Made by a program: the position numbers and the translations under genes
Notes under the pieces: model-generated
The model's input: the letters and a program-made list of their open reading frames with translations, nothing else
Told to the model about the DNA's origin: nothing
The model's database searches: none
Shown here: positions 28,028 through 38,231 of the stretch, one piece after another
How the letters are laid out: each line of letters begins with the position of its first letter
Numbering within the stretch: the stretch's first letter is position 1
Source of the DNA: CALZJC01 sp041574955
GTDB lineage: Bacteria; Acidobacteriota; Thermoanaerobaculia; Multivoradales; JAHEKO01
Reading direction: 5' to 3'
Length of the DNA: 55,007 nt
NCBI GenBank assembly: GCA_041574955.1
Contig: JBFGNS010000007.1
Location: 1-55,007, forward strand

Positions 28028-29513
28028 CGCGAAGCCCCCCGGGCCCCGCGGTCGAGCTCGAGCAGCAGGCGGAACAGGCTGCCGCCGCGCGGGTCGTCCT
28101 CGACCCACAAAGCCCCGCCGTGGGCCTCGACCACCTGTCGGGCGATCGCCAGGCCCAGGCCCCACCCCCCTTCGGAGACGTCGTGCCGACGGCCGCGGTG
28201 GAAGCGCTCGAAGATGCGCGGCTTCTCTTCGTCCGGGATGCCCGGCCCCGAGTCACGGATCTCGAGCAGGCAGCAGGCGCCGGCCGGGTCGAAGCCGTCC
28301 GGCTGCCAGCCGCTCGGTGGCCGCGTCTCGCTTGCGGGCTGCAGCCGCACCGTGACCTCGCCCGACGGCGGCGAGTACTTGATGGCGTTGGCCAGCAGGT
28401 TGCGCACCACCTGCTCGAGGTAGCGCGGGTCGCAGATCACCGTCACGGGCTCGGCCGGGAGGTGGGCCTCGAGCTGCTGATCGCGCCGGCCGGCCAGCCC
28501 GCGCAGCTCGTCGATCGCCTGGCGCACCAGCGCGGCGAGGTCCGCCGGCGCCATCTCGTAGTCGACCGCGCCGGCCTCGAGACGTGACAGGTCGAGCATC
28601 TCCTCGATCATGCCGGCCAGCCGCGCGGCGCTCGCCTGGTTGAGCTCGAGCAGCCGCCGCTGGCGCTCGTCGAGCGGGCCGGCCAGCCCTTCGAGCAGGG
28701 TGCGGTTGGTCTCCTGCATCGAGGCCAGCGGCGCCTTGAGCTCGTGCGACACCTGGGAGACGAACTGCTTTTTGAGCTCGTCGAGCTCCTTCAGGCGCTC
28801 GGCCATGCGGTTGAAGTCGCGCGCCAGGCCGACCAGCTCCTGGCTGCCGGTGACCGCCACCGGACGGGGAAAGCGGCCGTCGGCGAGCCGCCGGGTGGCG
28901 CCGGCCAGCCGTCCGATCGGCACGGTGACCGAGCGGATCACCACCCAGCCGGCGGCCGCCGCCACCACCACCGCCACCACCGCCGCCAGCCAGGAGATCG
29001 AGCGCGCCCGGTTGGCGGCGGCGGTGCTGGCGGCCAGCTCGGACGCCATCCCGGCGCGCGCCACCTCGAACAGGTCGTCGACCCGCGACGCCACGCTCTC
29101 GATCTGGCGGCTGGCCGCGAACGCCCCCGCCGAGCGGTCGCCGCCGCCGGCCGTCTGCGGCTCGGCCAGGTAGAGGCGCCAGCGGCTCTCGATCGCTCCC
29201 AGCGCCTGGCGCTCGGTGGGTTCGAGCGACAGCGCCCGCAGCCGGGAGAGGCCGGCGGCGAACCGCTCGCGGCTCTCCGCCAGCCGCTCGAGGTAGGCCG
29301 GCTCGTCGAGCACCGCGTGCTTGAGGGTGAACTCGCGCATCAGGTCGAGCTGCCGCCCGAGCGCGAGGCTCTCGCCCACCAGCTCCGAGCCGGTGCGCGC
29401 CAGCCGCCGGTTGGCGTCGTGCAGCCGGAAGGCCAGCGCCACCTGCCAGGCCGTGGCACCGGCGAGCAGCGCGACCAGCAGCAGGTATCCCCAGGCGAGC
29501 CGGCCGGCCAGCT

Positions 29514-29517
<4 letters not shown>
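28024..29517 (-). CDS. Sensor histidine kinase (GlrK/QseE-like)
   Basis: 497 aa. The GTG start overlaps the response-regulator stop (GTGA). Membrane helix 1 is about 8-28; a mostly helical periplasmic domain of about 145 residues follows; helix 2 is about 175-195. HAMP is about 196-245, then HisKA with phospho-acceptor His258 (VSQVSHELKAPLAS), then HATPase_c with NLLANAIKYSP (N box), DSGPGIP (G1) and GGWGLGLAIA (G2). This is the layout of GlrK-type kinases, and its immediate partners are a sigma54 activator upstream and a coiled-coil lipoprotein downstream. The signal sensed is unknown; envelope stress is a reasonable guess from the family. Confidence 0.92.
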
Positions 29518-30863
<1,346 letters not shown>

Positions 30864-30895
30864 GGGGGGAGAGTATAAGCGGCGCGGTGGGGCGC

Positions 30896-33049
30896 TCAGG
30901 GCACGGTGTAGACGCGGCGGGCGTCGGCCCGCACCGCGGCCTCGTCGAGGGTCATCTCCTTGAGCCGCTGGGCGGCGAACAGCGGCGCCTGGTCGGCGTA
31001 GTGCGGCGAGTCGGGGCGGGAGGTGGCGCTGCCGTACTGGTGGATCGAGCGTATGCGCTGGGAGCCGTCGGGGTGCCAGGCGACGAAGGTGAACAGGCCG
31101 TCGCCGGCGCCCGCGGTCAGCACCCCGTCGTCGTCGGGGTCGAGACCGTAGACCGCGCGCAGCGTGTCGGGGCCGCCGGCCAGCGGCCAGCTCTCGCCGC
31201 CGCGCTCGAGCCGGTTGACCTCGCCCCACGGCAGCTCGAGCCGGCCGAACCAGCGCTCGAAGTCGGCGATGCAGTCGCGGAAGACCTCCTCGGCCGGCGC
31301 CGGCCGAACGCCCTTCTGCTCGGCCACCCACTCCTCGGTCAGCACGCAGACGGCGAGCGGCGCGGCGGTCGAGTCGAGCGCGGCGCGGCGGTCCCATCCC
31401 GCCAGCAGCCGCCGGCCCTCGGCCAGCGCGGCCGGCTCATCTTCGCTGCCGGCCTCGTCGAGGAAGACCGCCGACAGGTAGCGGTAGGCGCGCGACTCGG
31501 GCGCGTAGACGTGATCGAACTTGACCGCCTCGAGCTCGGCGCGGTCGACCGCCGGGTCGGCTCCCAGCAGATCGAGGCCGCGCCAGGCGCGGTTGGTCAT
31601 GCGCGTGGGTAGCCCGAGCTCCGGCGGGAAGGCCGCGGGGTCCGGGTTGTCGGGCTCGGCGGTCACCCGGAACGGCGTCTGGTTGGCGCTCACCAGGAAG
31701 CCGGCGGACGGGTTCTCGACCTGCGGCATCTGGTCGAACGCCAGCCGCTCGTGCCAGACGAGGCGCGAGTCGTCGCCTGGCACGACCCCGCTCCAGTCGG
31801 GCCCGGCGGGTCTCAACGGCGAGGCCGAGTTGTGGACGAAGAAGATGTTGCCGGTGCGGTCGCCGTAGACGAAGTTGAGCGACGCCAGCGCCTCGAGCCG
31901 CATCGCCTGCTTCCAGCCCGCCAGGTCGCGCGCCCGGTTGAGCCGGTACCACTGCTCGACCTGGCGGATCTCGCCGTCGCCGGCGAAGCGCAGGGCGAAG
32001 CTGCCCGCGTCGGTGCGCAGCACCGGGCCGTGCACCGAGTAGAGCAGCTCGCGCTCGAGCGGCCAGTAGAGGTTGCCGAGGAGCCCCAGCTCGAGCCGCG
32101 CGGTGCGCCGCTCGAGCCGCCGCCACTCGCCGTCGAGCCGGTAGCGGTACGGGTCCTCGGGGTCGAGCTCCAGCCGGTAGAGGTCGACCAGGTCGGGCTT
32201 GTTGACCGTGGCGCTCCAGGCGGTGTCCGGCGTGGCGCCGACCGCCACCAGCGGCATCCCCGGGAACAGCCCGCCGAGCGCGTTCCAGCCCTCGCCGCTC
32301 ACCAGGTGGGCCTCGTACCAGGCCACCGGCCCGCTGAGTGGCTGGTGCGAGTTGAGCACCACGCGGGTGGCGCCGTCGGCCGAGCGCCCCGGCGCCACCG
32401 CGATGGCGTTCGAGCCCGCCGGCAGCACGGCGGCGGCCAGCCCGAAGACGTTGCTCACCCGGCGCCGGCCTGCCGGCACCGCGCCGGGCGCCAGCAGCCT
32501 CTCCAGGTGGTCCTGGAAGCCGTAGAAGAACAGGTGCTGGAAGGCGAAGCCGACCACCAGGTCGTGCGGCCGCACCGGGTAGAGGAACCGCTCGACCCGC
32601 TCCGGGTGCTGGGCGGCGAAGTAGTTGAGCCCCGCGGCGTAGCCGGCGAGAAGCGCCCGGGTGTCGGCGGCGAGCTGGCTGTCGTAGCCGCGCTCGACCC
32701 ACTCCTGCACGCCGAGGAGCTGGATCAGATAGTCACCCCTCACGCCCTCGAGCCCCCGCTCGCGACCCTGCCGGGCGCGGTAGAGCGGCAGCAGCGCCTC
32801 GTAGCTCTCGACGTCGTCCTCGGCGTGCGCGTAGGCCAGGCCGAAGGCGACGTCGGCATCCCGCTCACCGAAGATGTGCGGCACCCCCCACCGGTCGCGC
32901 ACGATCTCGGCGCGGTAGCCGGCGGCGGCGGCGCGAAACGCCGCCGGGTCGAAGCCGGCGGCGCGGCGGTGCCCGAGGTAGAGGTGGAGCGCGAAGAGCG
33001 CCGCTGCCGCGAGCGCGACGGCCACCGCGGTTGTCCGGAGCCAGCGCAA
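30896..33049 (-). CDS. Penicillin acylase family Ntn hydrolase (S45)
   Basis: 717 aa. N-terminal signal or membrane helix (about 7-26). The alpha subunit begins IVRDRWGVPHIFGERDADVAFGLAYAHAEDD, the family hallmark. Autocatalytic cleavage should expose Ser213 in LPAGSNAIAV as the beta-subunit nucleophile; HGPVLR and NFVYGDRTGNIFFVHNS are further family motifs. The spacer is short, so the alpha chain would be about 185 residues. Members cleave amide bonds of penicillins, acyl-homoserine lactones or other acylated amines. The substrate here cannot be told, and no luxI/luxR gene is nearby. It lies 32 bp upstream of the sigma54 regulator start on the same strand, so read-through is possible. Confidence 0.93.
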   Translation of the reverse strand: MRWLRTTAVAVALAAAALFALHLYLGHRRAAGFDPAAFRAAAAGYRAEIVRDRWGVPHIFGERDADVAFGLAYAHAEDDVESYEALLPLYRARQGRERGLEGVRGDYLIQLLGVQEWVERGYDSQLAADTRALLAGYAAGLNYFAAQHPERVERFLYPVRPHDLVVGFAFQHLFFYGFQDHLERLLAPGAVPAGRRRVSNVFGLAAAVLPAGSNAIAVAPGRSADGATRVVLNSHQPLSGPVAWYEAHLVSGEGWNALGGLFPGMPLVAVGATPDTAWSATVNKPDLVDLYRLELDPEDPYRYRLDGEWRRLERRTARLELGLLGNLYWPLERELLYSVHGPVLRTDAGSFALRFAGDGEIRQVEQWYRLNRARDLAGWKQAMRLEALASLNFVYGDRTGNIFFVHNSASPLRPAGPDWSGVVPGDDSRLVWHERLAFDQMPQVENPSAGFLVSANQTPFRVTAEPDNPDPAAFPPELGLPTRMTNRAWRGLDLLGADPAVDRAELEAVKFDHVYAPESRAYRYLSAVFLDEAGSEDEPAALAEGRRLLAGWDRRAALDSTAAPLAVCVLTEEWVAEQKGVRPAPAEEVFRDCIADFERWFGRLELPWGEVNRLERGGESWPLAGGPDTLRAVYGLDPDDDGVLTAGAGDGLFTFVAWHPDGSQRIRSIHQYGSATSRPDSPHYADQAPLFAAQRLKEMTLDEAAVRADARRVYTVP

Positions 33050-33157
33050 GCGATCGTCTGCCGAGTTTCGGGCCCGGGCGCGCGGGGCCGGTCCGTCCGC
33101 GCGGCCGGGCAGGTGTGGCCGCAGGCTATCCCACCGCCGCCCGGCTGTGCGCCCGGC

Positions 33158-34042
33158 TCAGGACGCGGCCGCGGCCGCGCCGGCGGCGCGCGCCGCCTCC
33201 CACGCCAGCAGGGCGTGCTTGCGGGCGGCGCCCCAGCGGTAGTGGCCGAGACCGGTGGCCTCGCGCACCACGCGGTGGCACGGGATCAGGTAGCTCACCG
33301 GGTTGCGGCCCACCGCTCCGCCGACGGCGCGCGCCGCGCCCGGCTTGCCCAGCCGCCGGGCCAGGTCGCCGTAGCTGGTCACCGCGCCCGCCGGAATCCG
33401 CAGCAGCGCCTGCCAGACGCGCAGCTGAAAGTTCGTGCCGCGCACCAGCAGGTGGAAGGCGCCGGAGGGCGAGGCGGCACCGGCGGGGAAGATCCGCCCG
33501 ACGAGCGGCTCGGTCGCGGCCGGCTGGCGCTGGAGCTCGGCGGCCGGCCAATTGGCGGCCAGCTCCTCGACGGCCTCCGCGGCCGGACGGCCGGCGAGGA
33601 ACTCGAGAGCGCAGATGCCGCGCGCGGTGGCCGCCACGAGGCAGTCGCCGAACGGCGTCTCGTGCACCCCCCAGCGGATCACCAGCCCGGCGCCGCCGGT
33701 GCGGAACTCGCCGGGCGACACCGCCTCGAGGGTGACCATCAGGTCGTGCAGCCGGCCGGGGCTCGACAGCCCGGCCTCGAAGGCGGCGTCGAGCACCGAG
33801 CGCGACTCGCGCAGCGCCCGCTTGGCGTGCTCTGCGGTCAAGAACTGCAGGAACCGCTTGGGCGTGGTGCCGGCCCAGCGCGCGAACAGGCGGTGGCAGT
33901 GGTGGGGGCTCAGCCCCATGACCTCGGCGACCTCGTCGAGCGAGGGCTGCCGGTCGCCGTGCTGTTCGAGGAACAGCACGGCGCGCTCGACGCGCCGGTA
34001 GTCGGCGGAAGTGGCTTCGGAACTCATCGGCTCGGCAATCAT
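33158..34042 (-). CDS. Ada-like protein: AraC-type DNA-binding domain fused to O6-alkylguanine-DNA methyltransferase
   Basis: 294 aa. Residues about 10-115 form an AraC-type helix-turn-helix (PSLDEVAEVMGLSPHHCHRLF). The N-terminal zinc/phosphotriester-repair domain of full Ada is absent. Residues about 120-200 are the methyltransferase N-domain. The C-domain has the DNA-contacting helix FQLRVWQALLRIPAGAVTSYGDLA and the active-site PCHRVVR with acceptor Cys255, followed by GLGHYRWGAARKHALLAWE. It removes alkyl groups from O6-guanine in a single suicidal transfer. ATG 34027 (MSSEATSAD) is an alternative start. Confidence 0.93.
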   Translation of the reverse strand: MIAEPMSSEATSADYRRVERAVLFLEQHGDRQPSLDEVAEVMGLSPHHCHRLFARWAGTTPKRFLQFLTAEHAKRALRESRSVLDAAFEAGLSSPGRLHDLMVTLEAVSPGEFRTGGAGLVIRWGVHETPFGDCLVAATARGICALEFLAGRPAAEAVEELAANWPAAELQRQPAATEPLVGRIFPAGAASPSGAFHLLVRGTNFQLRVWQALLRIPAGAVTSYGDLARRLGKPGAARAVGGAVGRNPVSYLIPCHRVVREATGLGHYRWGAARKHALLAWEAARAAGAAAAAS

Positions 34043-34099
34043 GATGCCGCCAAGCTACCGGTGCTCGCAACAGGCGGCAACCCGGATCTTGCGGCCCTG

Positions 34100-34118
34100 T
34101 CCTGAGCGCAGCGAAGGA
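34100..34118. repeat. Short palindromic sequence of REP-like type
   Basis: TCCTGAGCGCAGCGAAGGA is an imperfect palindrome just upstream of the Ada-like gene. Closely similar TCCTTCG...CTCAGGA sequences occur as scattered intergenic repeats in many GC-rich bacteria (from memory). Only one copy was seen here. Confidence 0.4.
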
Positions 34119-34177
34119 CCTCAGCACCGTCTCCGGCAGGCCATCACCGGCTCGCAGCAGGTCCGCAGTTACAGCAC

Positions 34178-34282
34178 TGCGGCTTCGGCCCGGTTGCTCG
34201 GCCGTGCGGGCCCCGGGGCTGCGCTCCAAAGGCGAGGGTGATGTCGCTCCGCCCCGGGCCCCACCCGGCTCGACGCACCCTC
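34178..34282 (-). repeat. Dispersed repeat A, copy 3
   Basis: The core 34212-34262 is the exact reverse complement of 2-52. Flanking blocks GGGAGGGTGCG (34282-34272, minus strand) and CCGGGCCGAAGCCGCA (34193-34178) are shared with the copy at 361-466. It fills most of the 280-bp gap between the PD40 gene and the Ada-like gene; nothing else recognisable is there apart from the short palindrome at 34100. Confidence 0.8.
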
Positions 34283-34322
34283 CCGTTCCGGCTCTCGCTC
34301 TTCTCTCGCTTCGAAGACCGGC

Positions 34323-35444
34323 CTATCTGCCGTAGGGCCGGTCGAGCTCCAAGATGTAGAGGCTGGCCGTGCCGCCGGAGAGCGGCTCGACGGTGATCAG
34401 CAGGCGGTCGCCGTCGGGGCTCCAGCTGGCCGAGCGGACGGCGACGGCGCCCGAATAGTCGTCGGAGAAGACGTCGTTGAACCGGGTCAGCCGCTGCGGG
34501 CTGCCGCCGTCGAGGCGCATCATCCACAGGTCGAGCGGCGGTCCGGCCGGGCCCGGCCGGGCGAGGACGTCGCGGTTCGAGGCCCAGACGATCCAGTCGC
34601 CGTTCGGGGCCAGGGCGGGGTGGCGGTTGAATGCGGCCTCGCCGCCGGTCAGGACGCGCGCCTCGCCGCCGTCGAGCCGCAGCTCGTAGACGTCAGTGGC
34701 GGCTTCCGGGCCCTGCCCCGGGCGGTCGGCGGCCAGCACCAGGCCGCGGTCGTCGGGCGTAAAGTCGGACGGCTCGTAGAAGGTCTGCCCGGCGCGGAGC
34801 TCGTGGCCGCGTGCCCGCCGCAGCCGCGGCACGCCGCGGCGCAGGCTGAGCTCGGCCACCCTGAGCGCCCACTGCCCCCAGGCGCCGCCGCCCGCCGCCA
34901 CCCGCTCCGCCCACGCCAGCCGGTCGCCCTCGCGCGAGAAGGCCGGCGCGTGCACCCGGCCGCCCGTGCCGCGCTCGACGAGGCCGGTGAGGTTGTAGAA
35001 GGCGCGGCCGTCGTCGCTGATCAGCCAGATGTCGTTGCCCAGGTTGCGCCCGGGCACCTGGAGGAACGGCTCGTTCGAGCCGGCTCGGCGGAACGGCTTC
35101 GCGACCTCGAACGCCAGGTAGCGGCCCGAAGGGTGCCAGACCGGGTTGCCGGTGTGCCGCTTGCGGAAGGTCAGCGGGTCGCAGGTCAGGCAGCGCGCCT
35201 CGCGGCCGTCGGGGCGGGCGACGTAGAGGCGCGCGTAGCCTTCGCGGTCGACGCGGTCGAAAGCGATGCGGTCGCCCTGGCGCGACCAGTCGGCGCGGCC
35301 GGCGTCGTCCGAGACCAGGCGCAGCGTGCGCACCGGCCCCTCGCCGGTGTCCGGTGCGCTCGAGGGCGGCTGCGCCAGGGCGGCTGTGAGGACGCCGAGC
35401 GCCAGCGCGGCGAAGGGCACGCCCCACCGCCGGCGAGGCTTCAC
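34323..35444 (-). CDS. Exported PD40 (TolB-like) beta-propeller protein
   Basis: 373 aa. An N-terminal signal peptide ends near ALAQPP. The rest is a beta-propeller of PD40/WD40-like blades, each with the type of pattern seen in PVWHPSGRYLAFEV, PAFSREGDRLAWAE, PALAPNGDWIVWASN and ASWSPDGDRLLITV. There is no hydrolase domain, so it is not a full prolyl oligopeptidase. Such propellers bind partners or ligands in the periplasm. The GTG start overlaps the phosphofructokinase stop by 4 bp (GTGA), a coupling with no obvious functional logic. Function unknown. Confidence 0.85.
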   Translation of the reverse strand: MKPRRRWGVPFAALALGVLTAALAQPPSSAPDTGEGPVRTLRLVSDDAGRADWSRQGDRIAFDRVDREGYARLYVARPDGREARCLTCDPLTFRKRHTGNPVWHPSGRYLAFEVAKPFRRAGSNEPFLQVPGRNLGNDIWLISDDGRAFYNLTGLVERGTGGRVHAPAFSREGDRLAWAERVAAGGGAWGQWALRVAELSLRRGVPRLRRARGHELRAGQTFYEPSDFTPDDRGLVLAADRPGQGPEAATDVYELRLDGGEARVLTGGEAAFNRHPALAPNGDWIVWASNRDVLARPGPAGPPLDLWMMRLDGGSPQRLTRFNDVFSDDYSGAVAVRSASWSPDGDRLLITVEPLSGGTASLYILELDRPYGR

Positions 35445-36544
35445 TCGCGGCGGTCCCCCAGGCTGATGCCCAGGTCGCGGGCCGTCTGCACCGTGTCGCC
35501 GTCGAGCGGCACGGTCTTCATCCGCCCGATGGTCGACGACAGCGGCACCGTCTTGACGTCCGGCGGATCGAGCGCGACCATCACCGAGAACGTGCCCGCC
35601 GCCGCCACCCGCACCGCCGCCGCCCCGAACCTCAGCGCCAGCAGCCGGTCGTAGGCCACCGGGGAGCCACCGCGCTGCAGGTGGCCCAGCACCAGCGCGC
35701 GGGTGTCCTTGCCGGTGCGCTCGGCGATGGCGGCCGCCACCTGCTCGGCAATGCCGCCCAGTCGCTCGTTGCCGCCCACCGGCGCCTCGCCGCGCGTCAC
35801 CCTCTCGCCGCCGGCCGGCGTGGCGCCCTCGGCCACCACCACGATGCTGAACCGGCGACCGCGCGCCTCGCGCGAGCGGACCTTGTCGCACACCGCCTCG
35901 ATGTCGAACGGGATCTCGGGGATGAGCGCCACGTCGGCGCCGCCGCCGACGGCGGCGTGGAGCGCGATCCACCCGGCGTAGCGCCCCATCACCTCCACCA
36001 CGAATACGCGCTCGTGCGCCTCGGCGGTCGAGTGCAGCCGGTCGACCGCGTCGGTGGCCACCGCCACCGCCGTCTGGAATCCGAAGGTCACCACCGTGCC
36101 GTCGAGGTCGTTGTCGATCGTCTTGGGCACCCCGATGATCGGCAGCCCCTTGCGGGCCAGCCGGTGGGCGATCTGCATCGAGCCGTCGCCGCCCACCGCG
36201 ATGAGCGCGTCGAGCCCCAGGGCGTGGAAGTTCGCCACCAGCTCGTCCGAGCGGTCGACCTCGACCAGCGAGCCGTCTGCCTGCTTTTGCGGGTAGGCGA
36301 ACGGGTGGCCGCGGTTGGTGGTGCCGATGATGGTGCCGCCCTGGTGGCTGATGCCGCGCACCGCGTCGCGGTCGAGCCGGACGATGTCGCGGGTGTCGAG
36401 CAGGCCCTCGTAGCCGCGGCGGATGCCCAGCACCTCCCAGCCGCGACTCAGCGCGCCCAGGGTCACCGCGCGGATCACCGCGTTGAGCCCCGGGGCGTCG
36501 CCGCCGCCGGTCGAGATGGCGATGCGGTGGATGGTGTCGGCCAT
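35441..36544 (-). CDS. pfkA: 6-phosphofructokinase
   Basis: 367 aa. Phosphorylates fructose 6-phosphate in glycolysis. Family motifs: STGGGDAPGLNAVIR, GGTIIGTTNRG, VGGDGSMQIAHRL, PKTIDNDLDGT (catalytic Asp region), VEVMGRYAGWIALH, and LGHLQRGGSP. The phosphoryl-donor signature is mixed. Gly in GGDGS (the position that is Asp in most PPi enzymes) suggests ATP, while Lys in PKTIDND is shared with PPi-dependent and group III ATP enzymes. Group III ATP-dependent is my best reading. The downstream PD40 gene is translationally coupled. Confidence 0.93.
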   Translation of the reverse strand: MADTIHRIAISTGGGDAPGLNAVIRAVTLGALSRGWEVLGIRRGYEGLLDTRDIVRLDRDAVRGISHQGGTIIGTTNRGHPFAYPQKQADGSLVEVDRSDELVANFHALGLDALIAVGGDGSMQIAHRLARKGLPIIGVPKTIDNDLDGTVVTFGFQTAVAVATDAVDRLHSTAEAHERVFVVEVMGRYAGWIALHAAVGGGADVALIPEIPFDIEAVCDKVRSREARGRRFSIVVVAEGATPAGGERVTRGEAPVGGNERLGGIAEQVAAAIAERTGKDTRALVLGHLQRGGSPVAYDRLLALRFGAAAVRVAAAGTFSVMVALDPPDVKTVPLSSTIGRMKTVPLDGDTVQTARDLGISLGDRRE

Positions 36545-36606
36545 GGCGGTCGGGTCGCGGGCGAGCCGCAGTCTACCGCCGCGCCGCGCGCCCGGTACGG
36601 CGGCCG

Positions 36607-37512
36607 TCAGTTGGGCGGCGGCTGCGGAGCGTCGGGCGGCGGCAGGTGGGTCTCCTCCAGCTCCCAGGCCTCCTCGAGGGCCGCCGCGCGGCGGCGCTTG
36701 CGTTGGTAGGCGGCGGCGGCGACCGCCAGCACCACCAGCCACAGGGTGGCCGAGCTGCTCAGGATCGGAAACCACCGGTACCAGAACGAATGGCGCCGCC
36801 AGAACGCCTCGAGCGCGCGCTCCAGCTCGCTGCCGGTGGCGCGGAAGAACGCCTCGTCGAACTCGAGGCCAGCAGCCAGGCCGTCCAGGATCCTGGCCGG
36901 GGCGCGGCGGCCGTAGCGCTGCACCAGGTAGCGCATCAGCGCACCCGCGACGGCGTAGGCGCGGGTCACCTCGAGCGGGCCGCCGGCGAACATCCGCTCC
37001 ACCTCGGCCAGCGGCAGCTCGGCGCGGCGCAGCAGCACCAGGGTCAGTCGCGCCCGGTCCTCGAGGTTCCAGGAGCTGCCGGCGAGCATCGCCAGCCCCT
37101 CGTTGAACCAGCGCGGCACCGGCCGCCCGGCGCTGGCGCGCGCCACCAGCACGTGGCTGACCTCGTGCACCAGCAACTCCTCGAGCGAGCTGTCCGGATA
37201 GCGCGGCGTGCGCTCGGGCAGCAGCACGACGCGGCCGAGCGCGCCGTAGGCGTAGCCCGACACCCACGGCGGCGCGGCGTCCGCCGCCGGCGAGCCTTCG
37301 GGCGCCAGCACCACCCGCACCGGCGGCCCGGGAGTGATCATTCCGGCGAGTCGCATGGCGGCCTCCAGACGGTACGGCTCGATCCGCTCCAGCCGAGCGG
37401 CCACCGCCGCCAGCTCAGCCGGCGCTTCGAACTCGAGCACCGGAACGGGGGCGGCGAGGGCGGCCGTCACGGCCAGCAGCAGAACGCCTCCAAGGGCCAC
37501 CGGGCGGAGCAT
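36607..37512 (-). CDS. Membrane-anchored HExxH peptidase (peptidase MA-like)
   Basis: 301 aa. A signal peptide (1-20) is followed by a domain with ELLVHEVSHVLVARASAG (zinc HExxH) and PRWFNEGLAMLAGS, whose Glu completes a gluzincin-type site as in Peptidase_MA_2 (PF13485) proteins. A C-terminal membrane helix (about 250-270) and a charged, Pro-rich tail follow, so the catalytic part should face the periplasm. The substrate is unknown. It lies 62 bp upstream of phosphofructokinase on the same strand. Confidence 0.85.
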   Translation of the reverse strand: MLRPVALGGVLLLAVTAALAAPVPVLEFEAPAELAAVAARLERIEPYRLEAAMRLAGMITPGPPVRVVLAPEGSPAADAAPPWVSGYAYGALGRVVLLPERTPRYPDSSLEELLVHEVSHVLVARASAGRPVPRWFNEGLAMLAGSSWNLEDRARLTLVLLRRAELPLAEVERMFAGGPLEVTRAYAVAGALMRYLVQRYGRRAPARILDGLAAGLEFDEAFFRATGSELERALEAFWRRHSFWYRWFPILSSSATLWLVVLAVAAAAYQRKRRRAAALEEAWELEETHLPPPDAPQPPPN

Positions 37513-37525
37513 GGTCCGATCGTAG

Positions 37526-37579
37526 CTTGAGGGCTTGGGGGCTCGGGGGCTTGAGGACTGAGGGCTTGGGGGCTTGGAG
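37526..37579. repeat. Degenerate G-rich tandem repeat
   Basis: GGGCTTGGGGGCT-like units recur (GAGGGCTTGGGGGCTCGGGG, then GAGGGCTTGGGGGCTTGG), with another fragment (GGGCTTGGGGGCG) near 37679. They occupy the 250-bp divergent gap between the MA-like peptidase and the DUF2147 gene. No gene is seen in the gap. Confidence 0.5.
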
Positions 37580-37763
37580 CAGCTCGCCGGGAGGGAGCGC
37601 CGAGCCGGCGGGGGCCCCGGCTGGCCACGCGACCGGGCCCTGCCGCCAACGTAGCTGCCACGCCTCCCACCGTCAGTAGGGCTTGGGGGCGTCGAGAACG
37701 CAGCCGGCCGGGCGCGCTCCCTTTGTTATCCTTTCGAGCTCCCCTGGAGGCCCCGTTGGGCCC

Positions 37764-38228
37764 ATGAGGCTTCTCGCTACCGCAACCGCACTCCTGCTCG
37801 CCACCCCGCTGCTCGGCTCGTCGTCGGCCGATGCGATCCTCGGGCTGTGGAGCACCGAGCCCACCGACCAGGGCTACGCGCACGTCGAGATCAGCGAGCG
37901 GGACGGCGTCTACTCCGGCCGCATCGTCTGGCTGTCGGAGCCCGATTTTCCGCCCAGCCACGAGCGCGCCGGGCAGCCGAAGCTGGATCTGCTCAACCCG
38001 GACCCGGCCGAGCGCGGCCGTCCGGTCCTCGGGCTGCCGCTGCTCGACGGCTTCGAGTACGCCGGCGACGGGCAGTGGAAAGGAGGGCGGGTCTACGACC
38101 CCGAGAGCGGCAAGACCTACCGCTCGAAGATCGAGCTGACGCCGGACGGCCGGCTCAAGGTGCGGGGCTACGTCGGCATCTCGCTGCTCGGGCGCACCAC
38201 CGTGTGGCGGCGGCCCGAGGGGGGTTGA
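37764..38228 (+). CDS. DUF2147 family exported protein
   Basis: 154 aa. A signal peptide ends near SSSADA. The mature part has the DUF2147 layout: ILGLWSTE at the start, YAHVEISERDGVYSGRIVWL, a central LLDGFEYAGDGQWKGGRVYDPESGKTYRSKI and an end LKVRGYVGISLLGRTTVWRR. This is a small calycin-like beta-barrel family of unknown function in the periplasm. It is followed after 3 bp by the coiled-coil gene, so the two probably form an operon. Confidence 0.85.
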   Translation: MRLLATATALLLATPLLGSSSADAILGLWSTEPTDQGYAHVEISERDGVYSGRIVWLSEPDFPPSHERAGQPKLDLLNPDPAERGRPVLGLPLLDGFEYAGDGQWKGGRVYDPESGKTYRSKIELTPDGRLKVRGYVGISLLGRTTVWRRPEGG

Positions 38229-38231
38229 GGG

